Assembly: GCA_947165405.1 (NCBI GenBank) | Contig: CAMVAG010000039.1 | Span: 1-13,053, forward strand | Direction of reading: 5' to 3' | From: an uncultured Selenomonadales bacterium | GTDB taxonomy: Bacteria > Bacillota > Negativicutes > Selenomonadales > Selenomonadaceae | Length of the DNA stretch: 13,053 nucleotides | Part shown: positions 6,811 to 13,053 of the stretch, piece after piece | Numbering within the stretch: the first letter of the stretch is position 1 | Layout: every line of letters starts with the position of its first letter | The notes under the pieces: generated by a model | Told to the model about the DNA's origin: nothing | Seen by the model: the letters and a program-made list of their open reading frames with translations, nothing else | Databases searched by the model: none | Position numbers and translations under genes: made by a program

Positions 6811-7984
6811 TATAGAGTATTTGGTTGGCGGTGAGGTTGAAAAATTTTCGCCGCTTGTTCCCTACAGCGATTTGGTCTGCGATTTTTTAAGCGACCTTTC
6901 CTCAGAAATTTTCAAAGACGAAAGATGCAAAGCTTTTCCCGATATAATTTCGGTGGCTTTTTTTGCTCGTCAAGGAAATATTCGGCGATTGAAAAAATCT
7001 TTCCTCGATGATAAATTTCGTCTCGGCAAAGGTCTTGCCTTTCACATAACGCCTTCAAACATTCCCGTCCAATTTATTTTTTCTTACTTCTTCGGTTTGC
7101 TTGCGGGTAATGCAAATGTTGTGCGCGTGCCGTCGAAAAATTTTCCGCAGATTAATTTGTTGTGCGACATTACAAATAAAATTTTGTCGAGGTCGGCTTA
7201 TCGCGAACTTTACAACATGACAGCTTTTGTGCGTTATGACAGAGCGAGCGATTGGACAAAATTTTTTTCTGCAAAGTGTCAAGTACGTTTGATTTGGGGT
7301 GGCGATGCGACGATTGAAAGTATAAGGAAAATTCCCATCCCGCCTCGTTCCACGGAATTGGTTTTCGCTGACAGATATTCGCTTGCCCTTTTTGACGAAG
7401 CAGCTTTGGAGAATTTAAACGAACGCGATATTGTAAAAGTTGCGCAGAATTTTTATAATGATACTTACTTGGCAGACCAAAATGCTTGCTCGTCACCGCA
7501 ATTAATTTTATGGCGGAAAAGCGCGACCGCGAAAGGACGAAAAATTTTTTGGGAGGCTGTCGAAAAGCTTGCCGGCGAACGCTACGATTTCCCGCCGATA
7601 AAGGCAACCGGTAAGTATACGGACTTTTGTAAAAATGCGATAAAATTCCCGAAGACCGGAACGCTTACCAAAAATAATAATGTTTTGTACCGTGCCGACA
7701 TTTCGGAGCTTTTTGAGGGCTTGGAAGATTTGCGCGGCAAGTTCGGTTTGTTTTATGAACATGACGTAGACTCTCTTGAGGAATTGAAAGATTTTGTGAA
7801 TGAGAAGTATCAGACTTTGACTTATTTCGGCTTTTCGCCGCTTGAACTTGCCGAGATTGTTGTTAATAATCGGTGGCGCGGCATTGACAGGATTATACCC
7901 GTCGGCAAGGCTCTTGACGTTGGTGTTATCTGGGACGGCTATGATTTAATCGGGCAAATGTCGCGCATTGTTTATCACGAGTGA
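6791..7984 (+). CDS. LuxC-like acyl reductase, aldehyde-forming (copy 2)
   Basis: This 397-residue paralogue of 3890-5092 should reduce the acyl group presented by LuxE copy 2 to an aldehyde with NADPH. Cys233 in QNACSSP is the probable nucleophile. GKGLAFHITPSNIP at 79-92, GNANVVRVPS, LIWGGDATI at 167-175 and RGIDRIIPVG near the end correspond one-to-one with copy 1. Both copies begin Met-Ile-Leu-Met because the start lies in the conserved repeat. GAGG at 6780-6783 lies seven bases before GTG 6791, and ATG 6800 (394 residues) is the alternative. The N-terminal 60 residues and the region after the catalytic cysteine are much more diverged between copies than the core. The next gene starts twelve bases after this stop. 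Confidence 0.88.
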   Translation: MILMGNDIEYLVGGEVEKFSPLVPYSDLVCDFLSDLSSEIFKDERCKAFPDIISVAFFARQGNIRRLKKSFLDDKFRLGKGLAFHITPSNIPVQFIFSYFFGLLAGNANVVRVPSKNFPQINLLCDITNKILSRSAYRELYNMTAFVRYDRASDWTKFFSAKCQVRLIWGGDATIESIRKIPIPPRSTELVFADRYSLALFDEAALENLNERDIVKVAQNFYNDTYLADQNACSSPQLILWRKSATAKGRKIFWEAVEKLAGERYDFPPIKATGKYTDFCKNAIKFPKTGTLTKNNNVLYRADISELFEGLEDLRGKFGLFYEHDVDSLEELKDFVNEKYQTLTYFGFSPLELAEIVVNNRWRGIDRIIPVGKALDVGVIWDGYDLIGQMSRIVYHE

Positions 7985-7989
7985 GGAGG
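7984..7989 (+). promoter_or_regulatory. Consensus ribosome binding site AGGAGG supporting TTG 7997
   Basis: A full-consensus AGGAGG lies seven bases before TTG 7997 and overlaps the LuxC stop codon. It outweighs the first in-frame ATG at 8027, which has no such site. Confidence 0.75.
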
Positions 7990-7996
7990 CACTACA

Positions 7997-9097
7997 TTGA
8001 AAAAATTTTTTGAAGAATTGAAAACCATGCAAAGCATTGAAGACAGAATCGAAGAAATCAAGGCACAAAACTTGCCCGTGATTATTTTCGGAGCGGGAGT
8101 TGCCGCAAGGCTTGTAACAAATCAGTTGGTTGCACACGGTTTGGAAATTTTCGGTTATGCCGTCGATGAAAAGTACTACAAACCGAATCAGAGTTATCTC
8201 GGTCGTCCTGTCTTTAATTTCGAGGAACTTGTCGCTCAAGGGAAAAAATATATCTTCTGGCTTGCTCTCGGCCCAAAATCCGGTGCAGACAATTCCGCTC
8301 AACAAAAACGATTTAACGAATTTTTGAATGATACGCGTATTGTAAAGTATGCTTGGCTTCCAAAAGTTGAGCCTGTTTCTCGCGAATTTATTTATGAAAA
8401 TCAAGCGGCGTTTGAAGAGACATACAATCTGCTTGAAGACGAACAGTCAAGAAAAACCATGTGCGCCTATTTAAAAACTCACGTCACGGAAGACGGGAAC
8501 AACATAGCAGATGTATTGGTTCCCGACGAATATTTTAATGAGCTGACCCGCGAACATATTCACGGAGGGTATGTTGATTGCGGAGCTTTCGACGGTGATA
8601 CCATAACAGATTTCATTACCTTCACTCACGGCAATTACTCGAAAATTTTTGCCATAGAACCCGACAAGCAAAATTTCGCCAAGCTCAAAAAACATATTCT
8701 CGAAAACGGCTATAAAAATGTCGAACTCTTTAACTGCGGAGTCTGGAATAAAAAAGACGTGCTTCACTTTGAGCAACGCGGAGACATGGGATCAAACATT
8801 TCTGAAAACGGCAATATCACCGTAGAAGTCGACGCCATCGACAACATGGTCGGCGACTGTCCGATAAGTTTAATAAAAATGGATGTGGAAGGTGCCGAGT
8901 TGAATGCCTTAAAGGGTGCGATAAAGACAATGGAAAAATTTAAACCCGTGCTTGCTTTGAGTGCTTATCATCGCAAAGAGGATTTGATAACCATTCCGCA
9001 GTTCATAAAGACGATTTACAAAGATTGCAAATTCTACCTTCGCAAGCATGAGTTTATTGACTTGTACGGTTTGGATTTGTACGTTATTCCGAAATAA
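7997..9097 (+). CDS. FkbM-family methyltransferase with N-terminal Rossmann-like domain
   Basis: This 366-residue protein has two parts. Residues about 25-120 form a nucleotide-binding-like domain beginning PVIIFGAGVAARLV (glycine pattern FGAG at 31-34), similar to the small Rossmann domains found in front of sugar-modifying enzymes. Residues about 190-350 are an FkbM-type SAM-dependent methyltransferase: VDCGAFDGDT at 193-202 binds SAM, IEPD at 220-223 is the acidic motif after strand two, and IKMDVEGAELNAL at 293-305 is the family signature. FkbM enzymes usually O-methylate sugars or polyketide-type hydroxyls. Hydroxyls produced by the neighbouring transketolase/SDR steps would be plausible targets, but this is inference. 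It is single-copy and is placed between the second LuxE-LuxC pair and the second SDR-transketolase set. It starts with TTG behind a perfect AGGAGG. Confidence 0.85.
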   Translation: MKKFFEELKTMQSIEDRIEEIKAQNLPVIIFGAGVAARLVTNQLVAHGLEIFGYAVDEKYYKPNQSYLGRPVFNFEELVAQGKKYIFWLALGPKSGADNSAQQKRFNEFLNDTRIVKYAWLPKVEPVSREFIYENQAAFEETYNLLEDEQSRKTMCAYLKTHVTEDGNNIADVLVPDEYFNELTREHIHGGYVDCGAFDGDTITDFITFTHGNYSKIFAIEPDKQNFAKLKKHILENGYKNVELFNCGVWNKKDVLHFEQRGDMGSNISENGNITVEVDAIDNMVGDCPISLIKMDVEGAELNALKGAIKTMEKFKPVLALSAYHRKEDLITIPQFIKTIYKDCKFYLRKHEFIDLYGLDLYVIPK

Positions 9098-9102
9098 AGG
9101 AG
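9098..9102 (+). promoter_or_regulatory. Ribosome binding site that sets the second SDR start
   Basis: AGGAG directly follows the FkbM stop codon and lies eight bases before TTG 9111. It rules out the more upstream in-frame start at 9048, which would lie within the FkbM gene and add about 21 non-homologous residues. Confidence 0.7.
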
Positions 9103-9110
9103 TGATTGAA

Positions 9111-9860
9111 TTGCTCTTGAAAGGTAAAACCGCCTTGATAACCGGCTGCAACAGAGGCATCGGTAAGGCGATATTGGAAACATTTGCGGAAAACGGCGCG
9201 GACATTTTTGCCTGCGTCAGAAAAGAGACGGAAGAATTTAACGAGCGCGTAAAATCTTTGTCGGAAAAAAACGGCGTGGAAATTATTCCGCTCTGCTTCG
9301 ACATGCGTGACAATGCAGCCATGAAAAGCGCAATGATGACCATTCGCAAGACGCGCAAGAAAATTGATGTTCTCGTCAACAACGCGGGTATGTGTCCGCC
9401 GACGGCTTGTTCATTCCAAATGACGCCCGTTGATAAAATCCGTGAAGTGTTTGACGTGAATTTTTTTGCGACCCTTCAGCTGACTCAATATGTTTTGAAA
9501 TTTATGCGGGAATCCGGCAGTATCATAAATGTTGCGTCTATGGCGGCTTTTGACGGCGACGAGGGTTTTTGTTCGTACGCTGCAAGTAAAGCGGCTTTGA
9601 TTGGCTTCACAAGAAATTTATCGCGCGAACTTGGAAAGCAAAATATTCGCGTCAATGCGGTTGCGCCCGGATTAACCGACACCGACATGGGACGTGCCAA
9701 TAATATCGACGGTGCTGCGGAAAATTTTATAAAAGAATCGACTTTGGGAAGATGGGGAAATCCGAAAGAAGTTGCCGGCGCGATTTTGTTTTTGGCCTCC
9801 GATTTGTCGAGTTTCGTGACGGGCGAGGTTATTCGAGTGAAAGGAGGACAACGAGTTTGA
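9111..9860 (+). CDS. Short-chain dehydrogenase/reductase, FabG-like (copy 2)
   Basis: From TTG 9111 this is a 249-residue classical SDR beginning MLLKGKTALITG, the standard family opening. Motifs are TGCNRGIG at 11-18, NNAG at 90-93, Asn117, Ser143, and YAASK with Tyr156/Lys160. TDTDMGR, just after the catalytic region, is identical in copy 1, so the two SDRs are close paralogues. It probably reduces a ketone with NAD(P)H. Its position directly before a second split transketolase repeats the arrangement of copy 1, so the SDR may act on that enzyme's product. A FabG-like role on acyl-ACP is the alternative. The stop TGA overlaps the next gene's TTG start (9857-9860), and its last codons contain the AAGGAGG that serves the next gene. 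Confidence 0.9.
   Translation: MLLKGKTALITGCNRGIGKAILETFAENGADIFACVRKETEEFNERVKSLSEKNGVEIIPLCFDMRDNAAMKSAMMTIRKTRKKIDVLVNNAGMCPPTACSFQMTPVDKIREVFDVNFFATLQLTQYVLKFMRESGSIINVASMAAFDGDEGFCSYAASKAALIGFTRNLSRELGKQNIRVNAVAPGLTDTDMGRANNIDGAAENFIKESTLGRWGNPKEVAGAILFLASDLSSFVTGEVIRVKGGQRV
9841..9847 (+). promoter_or_regulatory. Ribosome binding site AAGGAGG supporting TTG 9857
   Basis: This full-consensus site inside the SDR gene lies nine bases before TTG 9857. It shows that the transketolase N half starts there rather than at the earlier in-frame ATG 9752, which would add 35 residues translated from SDR sequence. Confidence 0.75.
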
Positions 9861-10696
9861 AAAAATCAGATTTGGATCACATCGAAAGCCTTGCAAAAAA
9901 GATGCGCATTTCAGCTGTCGAAACGGGTTACGGCGCGGGAAAAAATGCGGCACATTTCGGCGGAGCTCTTTCGGCGATTGAAATTTTGGCTTGTCTTTAC
10001 GGCGGGATTATGGACGTTGACCCAAAAAATCCCGACAAAAAACCGCGTGACATTATCATAATGAGCAAAGCACATGCCGTGTTGGCACTTTATACCGCGC
10101 TGGCATACACGGGATTTTTTCCGCTTGAAGACTTGAAAACTTTTGAAAACGACGAATCAGATTTATCGGGACACCCTGTAATGAATATTCAACGTGGAAT
10201 CGAATTTTCGGGCGGCAGTTTGGGCATGGGATTTTCTCAAGGTGTCGGCGTGGCACTCGGCTACAGGAAACAGAAAATTGACAATCGCGTTTTCGTTATA
10301 CTGGGCGACGGCGAATTGGACGAAGGCTCAAATTGGGAAGCGGCAATGAGTGCGGCGCATTTTAATCTTGGCAACTTAATTGTTATCGTCGACAAAAACA
10401 CTGTGCAAGGTGACGGCAAAACCGATGAGATTATGAACTTGGGCGACCTTGCAAAAAAATTTTCTGCCTTCGGTTTTGAAACGCGGGAAGTCGACGGGCA
10501 CAATATTTCTGCGTTGTATGAAAGTCTTTCGGCATTGTGCACGAGCCGCGAGGAAAAACCTAAAGCGTTGATTGCTCACACGGTCAAAGGCAAGGGCGTT
10601 TCGTTCATGGAAAACAATCACATATGGCATCATAACGTCATGACACCGCAACAATACGAACAGGCAATGCAGGAACTCGGAAGGGCGGTGAATTAA
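9857..10696 (+). CDS. Transketolase, N-terminal (ThDP pyrophosphate-binding) subunit, copy 2
   Basis: This 279-residue protein is a paralogue of 1012-1857 with the same ThDP/Mg motif: GDGELDEGS from 150 and Asp-Lys-Asn at 179-181. The GGALSAIEILACLYGG segment at 35-50, MSKAHAV at 69-75 and FSGGSLGMGF at 117-126 are typical. It has Ser-Gly-His-Pro at 104-107, the standard transketolase form, where copy 1 has Thr-Gly-Tyr-Pro. Near the end it reads Trp-His-His-Asn in place of the usual Trp-His-Gly. TTG 9857 overlaps the SDR stop and is supported by AAGGAGG. It should pair with the following gene to form the complete enzyme. Copy 2 looks closer to ordinary split transketolases than copy 1, so the two enzymes probably differ in donor or acceptor. 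Confidence 0.9.
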   Translation: MKKSDLDHIESLAKKMRISAVETGYGAGKNAAHFGGALSAIEILACLYGGIMDVDPKNPDKKPRDIIIMSKAHAVLALYTALAYTGFFPLEDLKTFENDESDLSGHPVMNIQRGIEFSGGSLGMGFSQGVGVALGYRKQKIDNRVFVILGDGELDEGSNWEAAMSAAHFNLGNLIVIVDKNTVQGDGKTDEIMNLGDLAKKFSAFGFETREVDGHNISALYESLSALCTSREEKPKALIAHTVKGKGVSFMENNHIWHHNVMTPQQYEQAMQELGRAVN

Positions 10697-10697
10697 A

Positions 10698-11669
10698 ATG
10701 GCGTTCAACAAACGTGACATCAGAACTTTTTCGATGTTGGGTATCCGCCGTTCGTTTTATTTTCAACTTACCAAAGAAGCTGAAAAGAACAACAACATAG
10801 TGATAATCTGTGCCGATATGTTTAAAGGTAACAATCTCGAAAAGTTCCAACAAAGTCATCCGGAACAAATTTACAACGTGGGAATCGCCGAACAAAACAT
10901 GATTGGAATCGCGGCAGGCATGGCAAAGGTCGGGCTGAATGTTTTTGCCGTAGCTTTTTCCACTTTTATCAGCACGCGGTGCTTTGACCAAGTCCGTGTG
11001 AATCTCGGTTACATGAATCTTCCGATAAAATTAGTTGGACGCGGCAGCGGTCTTGGCAATAACGTTGCCGGCCCTACGCATTATGCCGTTGAAGATATTG
11101 CTCTTTTGCGGACAATCCCCAATATGACCGTAGTTGTACCTGCGGACGCATTGGAAGCTGTCAAAATTGCTGAAGCAGCCGTTAATTCCAAAAATCCTAT
11201 GTACATTCGCCTCGTTGATGCTGCCAATGTTCCGATAGTCTACAAAGACGATTACGATTTTCAAATTGGCAAGGCGGAAGTTTTGCAAGAAGGCACAGAC
11301 ATTGCGATTTTTGCGGCGGGCACAATGGTTAATGCTTCACTCAAGGCGGCCAAAATTCTTGCCGAAGAAAATATTTCGGTCGCCGTCGTCAACGTCCACA
11401 CGATAAAACCGCTCGACGTTCAAACAATCGATAAATATTCCGCCGGGCGAAAACTTATCGTCAGTGTAGAAGAGCACGGGATTATCGGCGGGTTGGGCAG
11501 CGCGATAGCCGAACATAATTCCGAAAAAGTTTCTTCGCCGCCGCAACTGAAAATCGGAATCCCCGACGCTTACGGCAAGGCGGGAAGTTACGAATATTTG
11601 TTGGATAAATACGGATTGACCGCCGAAAAAATATGCGCCGCTATCAAGAAAAAATTTTTGGAGCTTTAG
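10698..11669 (+). CDS. Transketolase, C-terminal (pyrimidine-binding) subunit, copy 2
   Basis: This 323-residue partner of the preceding gene has NVGIAEQNMIGIAAG at 60-74 with catalytic Glu65, GPTHYAVED with His128, PADALEAVKIAE, and the C-terminal VEEHGIIGGLGSA stretch. Within the IAEQ motif, 35 bases (10881-10915) match copy 1 (2043-2077) exactly. The segment before GPTH reads GRGSGLGNNVA and lacks the Thr-His-Asp-Ser of full-length transketolases, as expected for divergent split forms. ATG 10698 is one base after the N-half stop, with a weak AAGGGCGG site at 10681-10688, so translational coupling is likely. Together the two halves give about 600 residues, close to a single-chain transketolase. 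Confidence 0.9.
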   Translation: MAFNKRDIRTFSMLGIRRSFYFQLTKEAEKNNNIVIICADMFKGNNLEKFQQSHPEQIYNVGIAEQNMIGIAAGMAKVGLNVFAVAFSTFISTRCFDQVRVNLGYMNLPIKLVGRGSGLGNNVAGPTHYAVEDIALLRTIPNMTVVVPADALEAVKIAEAAVNSKNPMYIRLVDAANVPIVYKDDYDFQIGKAEVLQEGTDIAIFAAGTMVNASLKAAKILAEENISVAVVNVHTIKPLDVQTIDKYSAGRKLIVSVEEHGIIGGLGSAIAEHNSEKVSSPPQLKIGIPDAYGKAGSYEYLLDKYGLTAEKICAAIKKKFLEL

Positions 11670-11673
11670 GGAG
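11668..11673 (+). promoter_or_regulatory. Ribosome binding site of the AMP-forming ligase
   Basis: AGGGAG overlaps the stop codon of the transketolase C half and lies five bases before ATG 11679. Confidence 0.65.
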
Positions 11674-11678
11674 AAAAA

Positions 11679-13053
11679 ATGTTTGACTTAAAAAAGTTTG
11701 AGAATAACACGGCATTGATTACCGAATCGACTGAAATCAGTTATCGTGAGCTTGCCGATCTTTCAAAAAAAATAGGCGACGCCGTTAATGAACGTTGCCT
11801 TGTTTTTTTATTTGCGGAAAATTCAACTGCCGCCGTCGCAGGTTATATCGAATTTATAAATCGAAAAATTGTTCCTGCGATGCTCGACGCTGAATTGAAT
11901 TTGGAATCGGCGAAAAAACTTATTGACCTTTATCGACCGAAATATTTGCTGTTGCCGAAAAGACTGCGTGAACATTATGCAGACTTGGAGGAAGTTTTGA
12001 GCCTCGACGAATATTTTTTGTTGAGCACCGCTGAAAAAAATCCTTTCCCGTTAAACGACGAATTGGCATTGCTCATGACAACTTCCGGTTCGACGGGAAG
12101 TCCGAAATTTGTGCGCCAAAGTTACGAAAATATTTTTTCCAACACAAAATCAATATTGGAATATCTGGGAATTGACGAACACGAGCGGGCGATAACAAAT
12201 TTGCCGCTGCATTATGTTTACGGCTTGTCGATACTCAATACGCATATTTTTTCTGGCGCGTCTTTGGTCTTGACGAAAAAAACTTTGTTTCAAAAAGAAT
12301 TTTGGCAATTGATGAAAGAAAAGGAAGTCACAAATTTTAACGGCGTCCCGTACACTTTTGAGATGTTGGAGCGACTAAGATTTTTCCGCATGAAATTGCC
12401 CGCCCTGAAAAAAATTACTCAAGCGGGCGGGAAACTTTCCGAGAAATTACATTTTAAATTTGCCGAATACGCGAAAGAAAACGAGAAAAAATTTTTTGTG
12501 ATGTACGGTGCCGCCGAAGCTGCTGCGCGAATGGGTTATCTTCCGCCCGAAAAATCTTTAGAAAAAATTGGTTGCATGGGCATAGCGATTCCGCACGGAA
12601 AATTTAAACTCATAAACAGTGAAGGAAAAATTATCACGAGTCCAGAAACTGTCGGCGAATTGATTTATTACGGCGATAATGTGACGCCGGGCTATGCCGA
12701 TAAAGGCGAAGACTTGATAAAGGGCGACGAGCGGAACAAACGGCTTGAAACCGGAGACCTCGCGAAATTTGACGCTGACGGTTTTTATACAATCGTCGGG
12801 CGCAAAAAAAGATTCTTGAAAATGTTTGGCAAGCGGATTAATCTTCAAGAAGTAGAAAATATTCTTTATGATAAATTTAATCTCACTGAAACGGCTTGCG
12901 GCGGAAAAGATGATGAGATGCATATTTTCGTAACGGACGATAAATATACCGATGAAATTATTTCTTATCTCAGTTCAAAAATTAATCTTCACCCGACAGC
13001 GTTTAAGGTAAAAATTTTAAAAGAGATTCCGAAAAATTCTGCAGGAAAAATCA
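11679..13053 (+). CDS. AMP-forming acyl/aryl ligase (ANL superfamily), 3' end cut by window
   Basis: The reading frame is open from ATG 11679 to the window edge, giving 458 residues. It has the ANL adenylation motifs in order: TTSGSTGSPK at 134-143 (phosphate loop), YGAAEAAARMGY (aromatic/acidic motif), GELIYYGDNVTPGY, LETGDLA, GFYTIVGRKKRFLKMFGKRI (hinge) and PKNSAGKI at the very end, with Lys457 the catalytic lysine. Only the extreme C-terminus is therefore missing, and the whole protein is shorter than most acyl-CoA synthetases (about 500-550). It forms an acyl-adenylate from ATP and a carboxylic acid and passes it to a thiol. With an ACP in the same operon, loading that carrier protein is the most attractive role, but CoA is equally possible from sequence. 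Substrate unknown. The start has AGGGAG five bases upstream. Confidence 0.87.
   Translation, partial: MFDLKKFENNTALITESTEISYRELADLSKKIGDAVNERCLVFLFAENSTAAVAGYIEFINRKIVPAMLDAELNLESAKKLIDLYRPKYLLLPKRLREHYADLEEVLSLDEYFLLSTAEKNPFPLNDELALLMTTSGSTGSPKFVRQSYENIFSNTKSILEYLGIDEHERAITNLPLHYVYGLSILNTHIFSGASLVLTKKTLFQKEFWQLMKEKEVTNFNGVPYTFEMLERLRFFRMKLPALKKITQAGGKLSEKLHFKFAEYAKENEKKFFVMYGAAEAAARMGYLPPEKSLEKIGCMGIAIPHGKFKLINSEGKIITSPETVGELIYYGDNVTPGYADKGEDLIKGDERNKRLETGDLAKFDADGFYTIVGRKKRFLKMFGKRINLQEVENILYDKFNLTETACGGKDDEMHIFVTDDKYTDEIISYLSSKINLHPTAFKVKILKEIPKNSAGKI

Larger units (their letters stand above)
11..13053 (+). other. Single long biosynthetic operon (14 genes, open at both ends)
   Basis: All fourteen genes lie on the + strand. 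Junctions run from a 26-base overlap (first LuxE/LuxC) to a 20-base gap (ACP/SDR), with TTGA- or TGATG-type stop/start overlaps at several of them. Almost every gene has its own Shine-Dalgarno sequence inside the end of the preceding gene. No gap is long enough for a promoter or a rho-independent terminator, so one polycistronic mRNA with translational coupling is expected. The promoter must lie left of base 1 and the terminator right of base 13053. No stretch over 20 bases is free of coding sequence apart from the 10-base left edge. Confidence 0.85.

Noticed and set aside
3890..7984. Bioluminescence (lux) operon
   Set aside because: LuxE and LuxC homologues are present, but there is no LuxA, LuxB or LuxD, and the neighbours are transketolases and SDRs.
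9752..9856. 35-residue N-terminal extension of the second transketolase N half
   Set aside because: It is translated from SDR sequence in another frame. TTG 9857 has a consensus ribosome binding site and gives the family length.
12558..12923. 121-residue open frame on the minus strand
   Set aside because: It is antisense to the AMP-forming ligase, whose adenylation motifs run straight through this region.

Overview
The window is one uninterrupted block of fourteen co-directional (+ strand) genes, with neighbouring genes either overlapping or separated by no more than 20 bases. I see no internal promoter, terminator, RNA gene, CRISPR array or insertion sequence. Strong GGAGG-type ribosome binding sites, frequent TTG and GTG starts and moderate GC content suggest a Firmicute (Bacillota). 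A Negativicutes/Selenomonad-like anaerobe is possible, but that is a guess from style only; no taxonomic marker is present.

Layout: acyl carrier protein (ACP, 11-250); first short-chain dehydrogenase/reductase (SDR, 271-1011); first split transketolase, N half (1012-1857) and C half (1857-2837); first LuxE-like acyl-protein synthetase (2830-3915); first LuxC-like acyl reductase (3890-5092); GNAT acyltransferase (5099-5725); second LuxE (5731-6810); second LuxC (6791-7984); FkbM-type methyltransferase with an extra N-terminal nucleotide-binding-like domain (7997-9097); second SDR (9111-9860); second split transketolase, N half (9857-10696) and C half (10698-11669); AMP-forming acyl/aryl ligase cut by the right edge (11679-13053).

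Two paralogous sets stand out: SDR plus split transketolase (twice) and LuxE plus LuxC (twice), bracketed by an ACP and an AMP-forming ligase that could load it. The families suggest a chemical logic. LuxE activates a carboxylic acid as a protein thioester and LuxC reduces it to an aldehyde. The ThDP-dependent transketolase could then add a two-carbon ketol unit to that aldehyde, and the SDR could reduce the resulting ketone. GNAT and FkbM proteins would add acyl and methyl groups. This is an inference; the product is unknown.

The window has no luciferase (LuxAB), LuxD transferase, ketosynthase, thioesterase, glycosyltransferase, aminotransferase or nucleotide-sugar enzyme. The cluster is therefore not a bioluminescence operon and not ordinary fatty-acid synthesis. 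Gene sets mixing ACP, AMP ligase, SDR, LuxE/LuxC-like and FkbM genes occur in bacterial surface-glycan and flagellin-glycosylation islands, which is the most natural setting, but no flagellar or glycan gene is visible here. A 122-base stretch at the LuxE/LuxC junction is almost identical in both copies although the genes around it have diverged, which suggests gene conversion.
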